The position numbers and the translations under genes were made by a program. Positions 14,565-14,625 of a stretch of 14,625 nucleotides of DNA are shown one piece after another. Numbering within the stretch: the stretch's first letter is position 1; every line of letters starts with the position of its first letter. The DNA is from CAJYAN01 sp046484825 (GTDB taxonomy: Bacteria > Pseudomonadota > Gammaproteobacteria > UBA6429 > Thiohalophilaceae), in assembly GCA_046484825.1 (NCBI GenBank), contig JAWOIE010000143.1, positions 1-14,625 of the forward strand, read 5' to 3'. The notes beneath the pieces are model-generated. The model searched no databases. It worked only from the letters and a program-made list of their open reading frames with translations, and was not told where the DNA came from.

Positions 14565-14625
14565 TCAGGGGATGGCGCGGCTAATCGCGCTTATGGTCTC
14601 GGCCCGAATGCCCGCAAGGTCGCAG
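14565..14625 (-). CDS. Possible C-terminus of an upstream minus-strand gene (19 aa visible)
   Basis: One minus-strand frame enters from the right edge and reads CDLAGIRAETISAISRAIP before a TGA at 14567-14565. Third codon positions are mostly G or C, as in the other genes here, and the remaining two frames do not look better. The stretch is too short to name; the 'GIRAETIS' string recalls Crp-type helix-turn-helix recognition helices but the chain ends too soon to rely on this. It may be chance. Confidence 0.3.
   Translation of the reverse strand, partial: CDLAGIRAETISAISRAIP

Noticed and set aside
14572..14625. Plus-strand start (MARLIALMVSARM) running off the right edge
   Set aside because: A GGGG run touches the ATG with no proper spacing, and the opposite strand shows an equally plausible frame; too short to support.

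Overview
The window reads as chromosomal housekeeping DNA from an aerobically respiring gammaproteobacterium. Three things point there: the gene order of the aa3-type cytochrome oxidase cluster, which resembles the Pseudomonas-type coxB-coxA-ctaG-coxC-DUF2909-surf1 cluster; a bioB-F-H-C-D operon divergent from comF; and a ubiC-ubiA pair. A sulfur-oxidising, Chromatiales-like relative is possible but is only a guess. I see no transposases, tRNAs, rRNAs, CRISPR arrays, phage genes or other signs of recent transfer.

Region 1 (1-6539) is the cytochrome c oxidase module. Read on the minus strand, it runs coxB (subunit II with a fused cytochrome c domain and a CuA site), coxA (subunit I), a hairpin, a 36-residue one-helix membrane protein, ctaG/cox11 (CuB insertion) and coxC (subunit III), ending at a strong bidirectional terminator. 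A two-helix DUF2909-like protein lies on the plus strand, convergent with coxC. Divergent from it is a minus-strand assembly unit, surf1 followed by a Sco-like CxxxC protein that leaves the window at base 1. Structural subunits, copper delivery (ctaG, Sco-like) and haem a/subunit I assembly (surf1) are therefore together. About 495 bp without a recognisable gene separate coxB from the biotin operon.

Region 2 (6540-11561) is a tightly coupled biotin operon on the minus strand: an unknown four-helix membrane protein, then bioB, bioF, bioH, bioC and bioD. BioC and BioH make the pimeloyl-ACP precursor; BioF, BioD and BioB build the rings. BioA, needed between BioF and BioD, is not in the window. 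Most junctions overlap or nearly touch (TAATG, ATGA). In the 83-bp gap to comF there is a predicted promoter whose TTGACA -35 box lies inside a likely BirA (biotin repressor) operator, which also covers the comF start codon.

Region 3 (11562-12272) is comF on the plus strand. Region 4 (12297-14470) lies on the minus strand and holds ubiC and ubiA, the first two committed steps of ubiquinone synthesis, followed by a small outer-membrane beta-barrel protein. The last ~60 bp may hold the C-terminus of another minus-strand gene.

The best candidates for something undescribed are the membrane protein that leads the BirA-controlled biotin operon, the short ORF between coxA and ctaG, and the possible joint biotin control of comF. 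Everything else matches well-known families.
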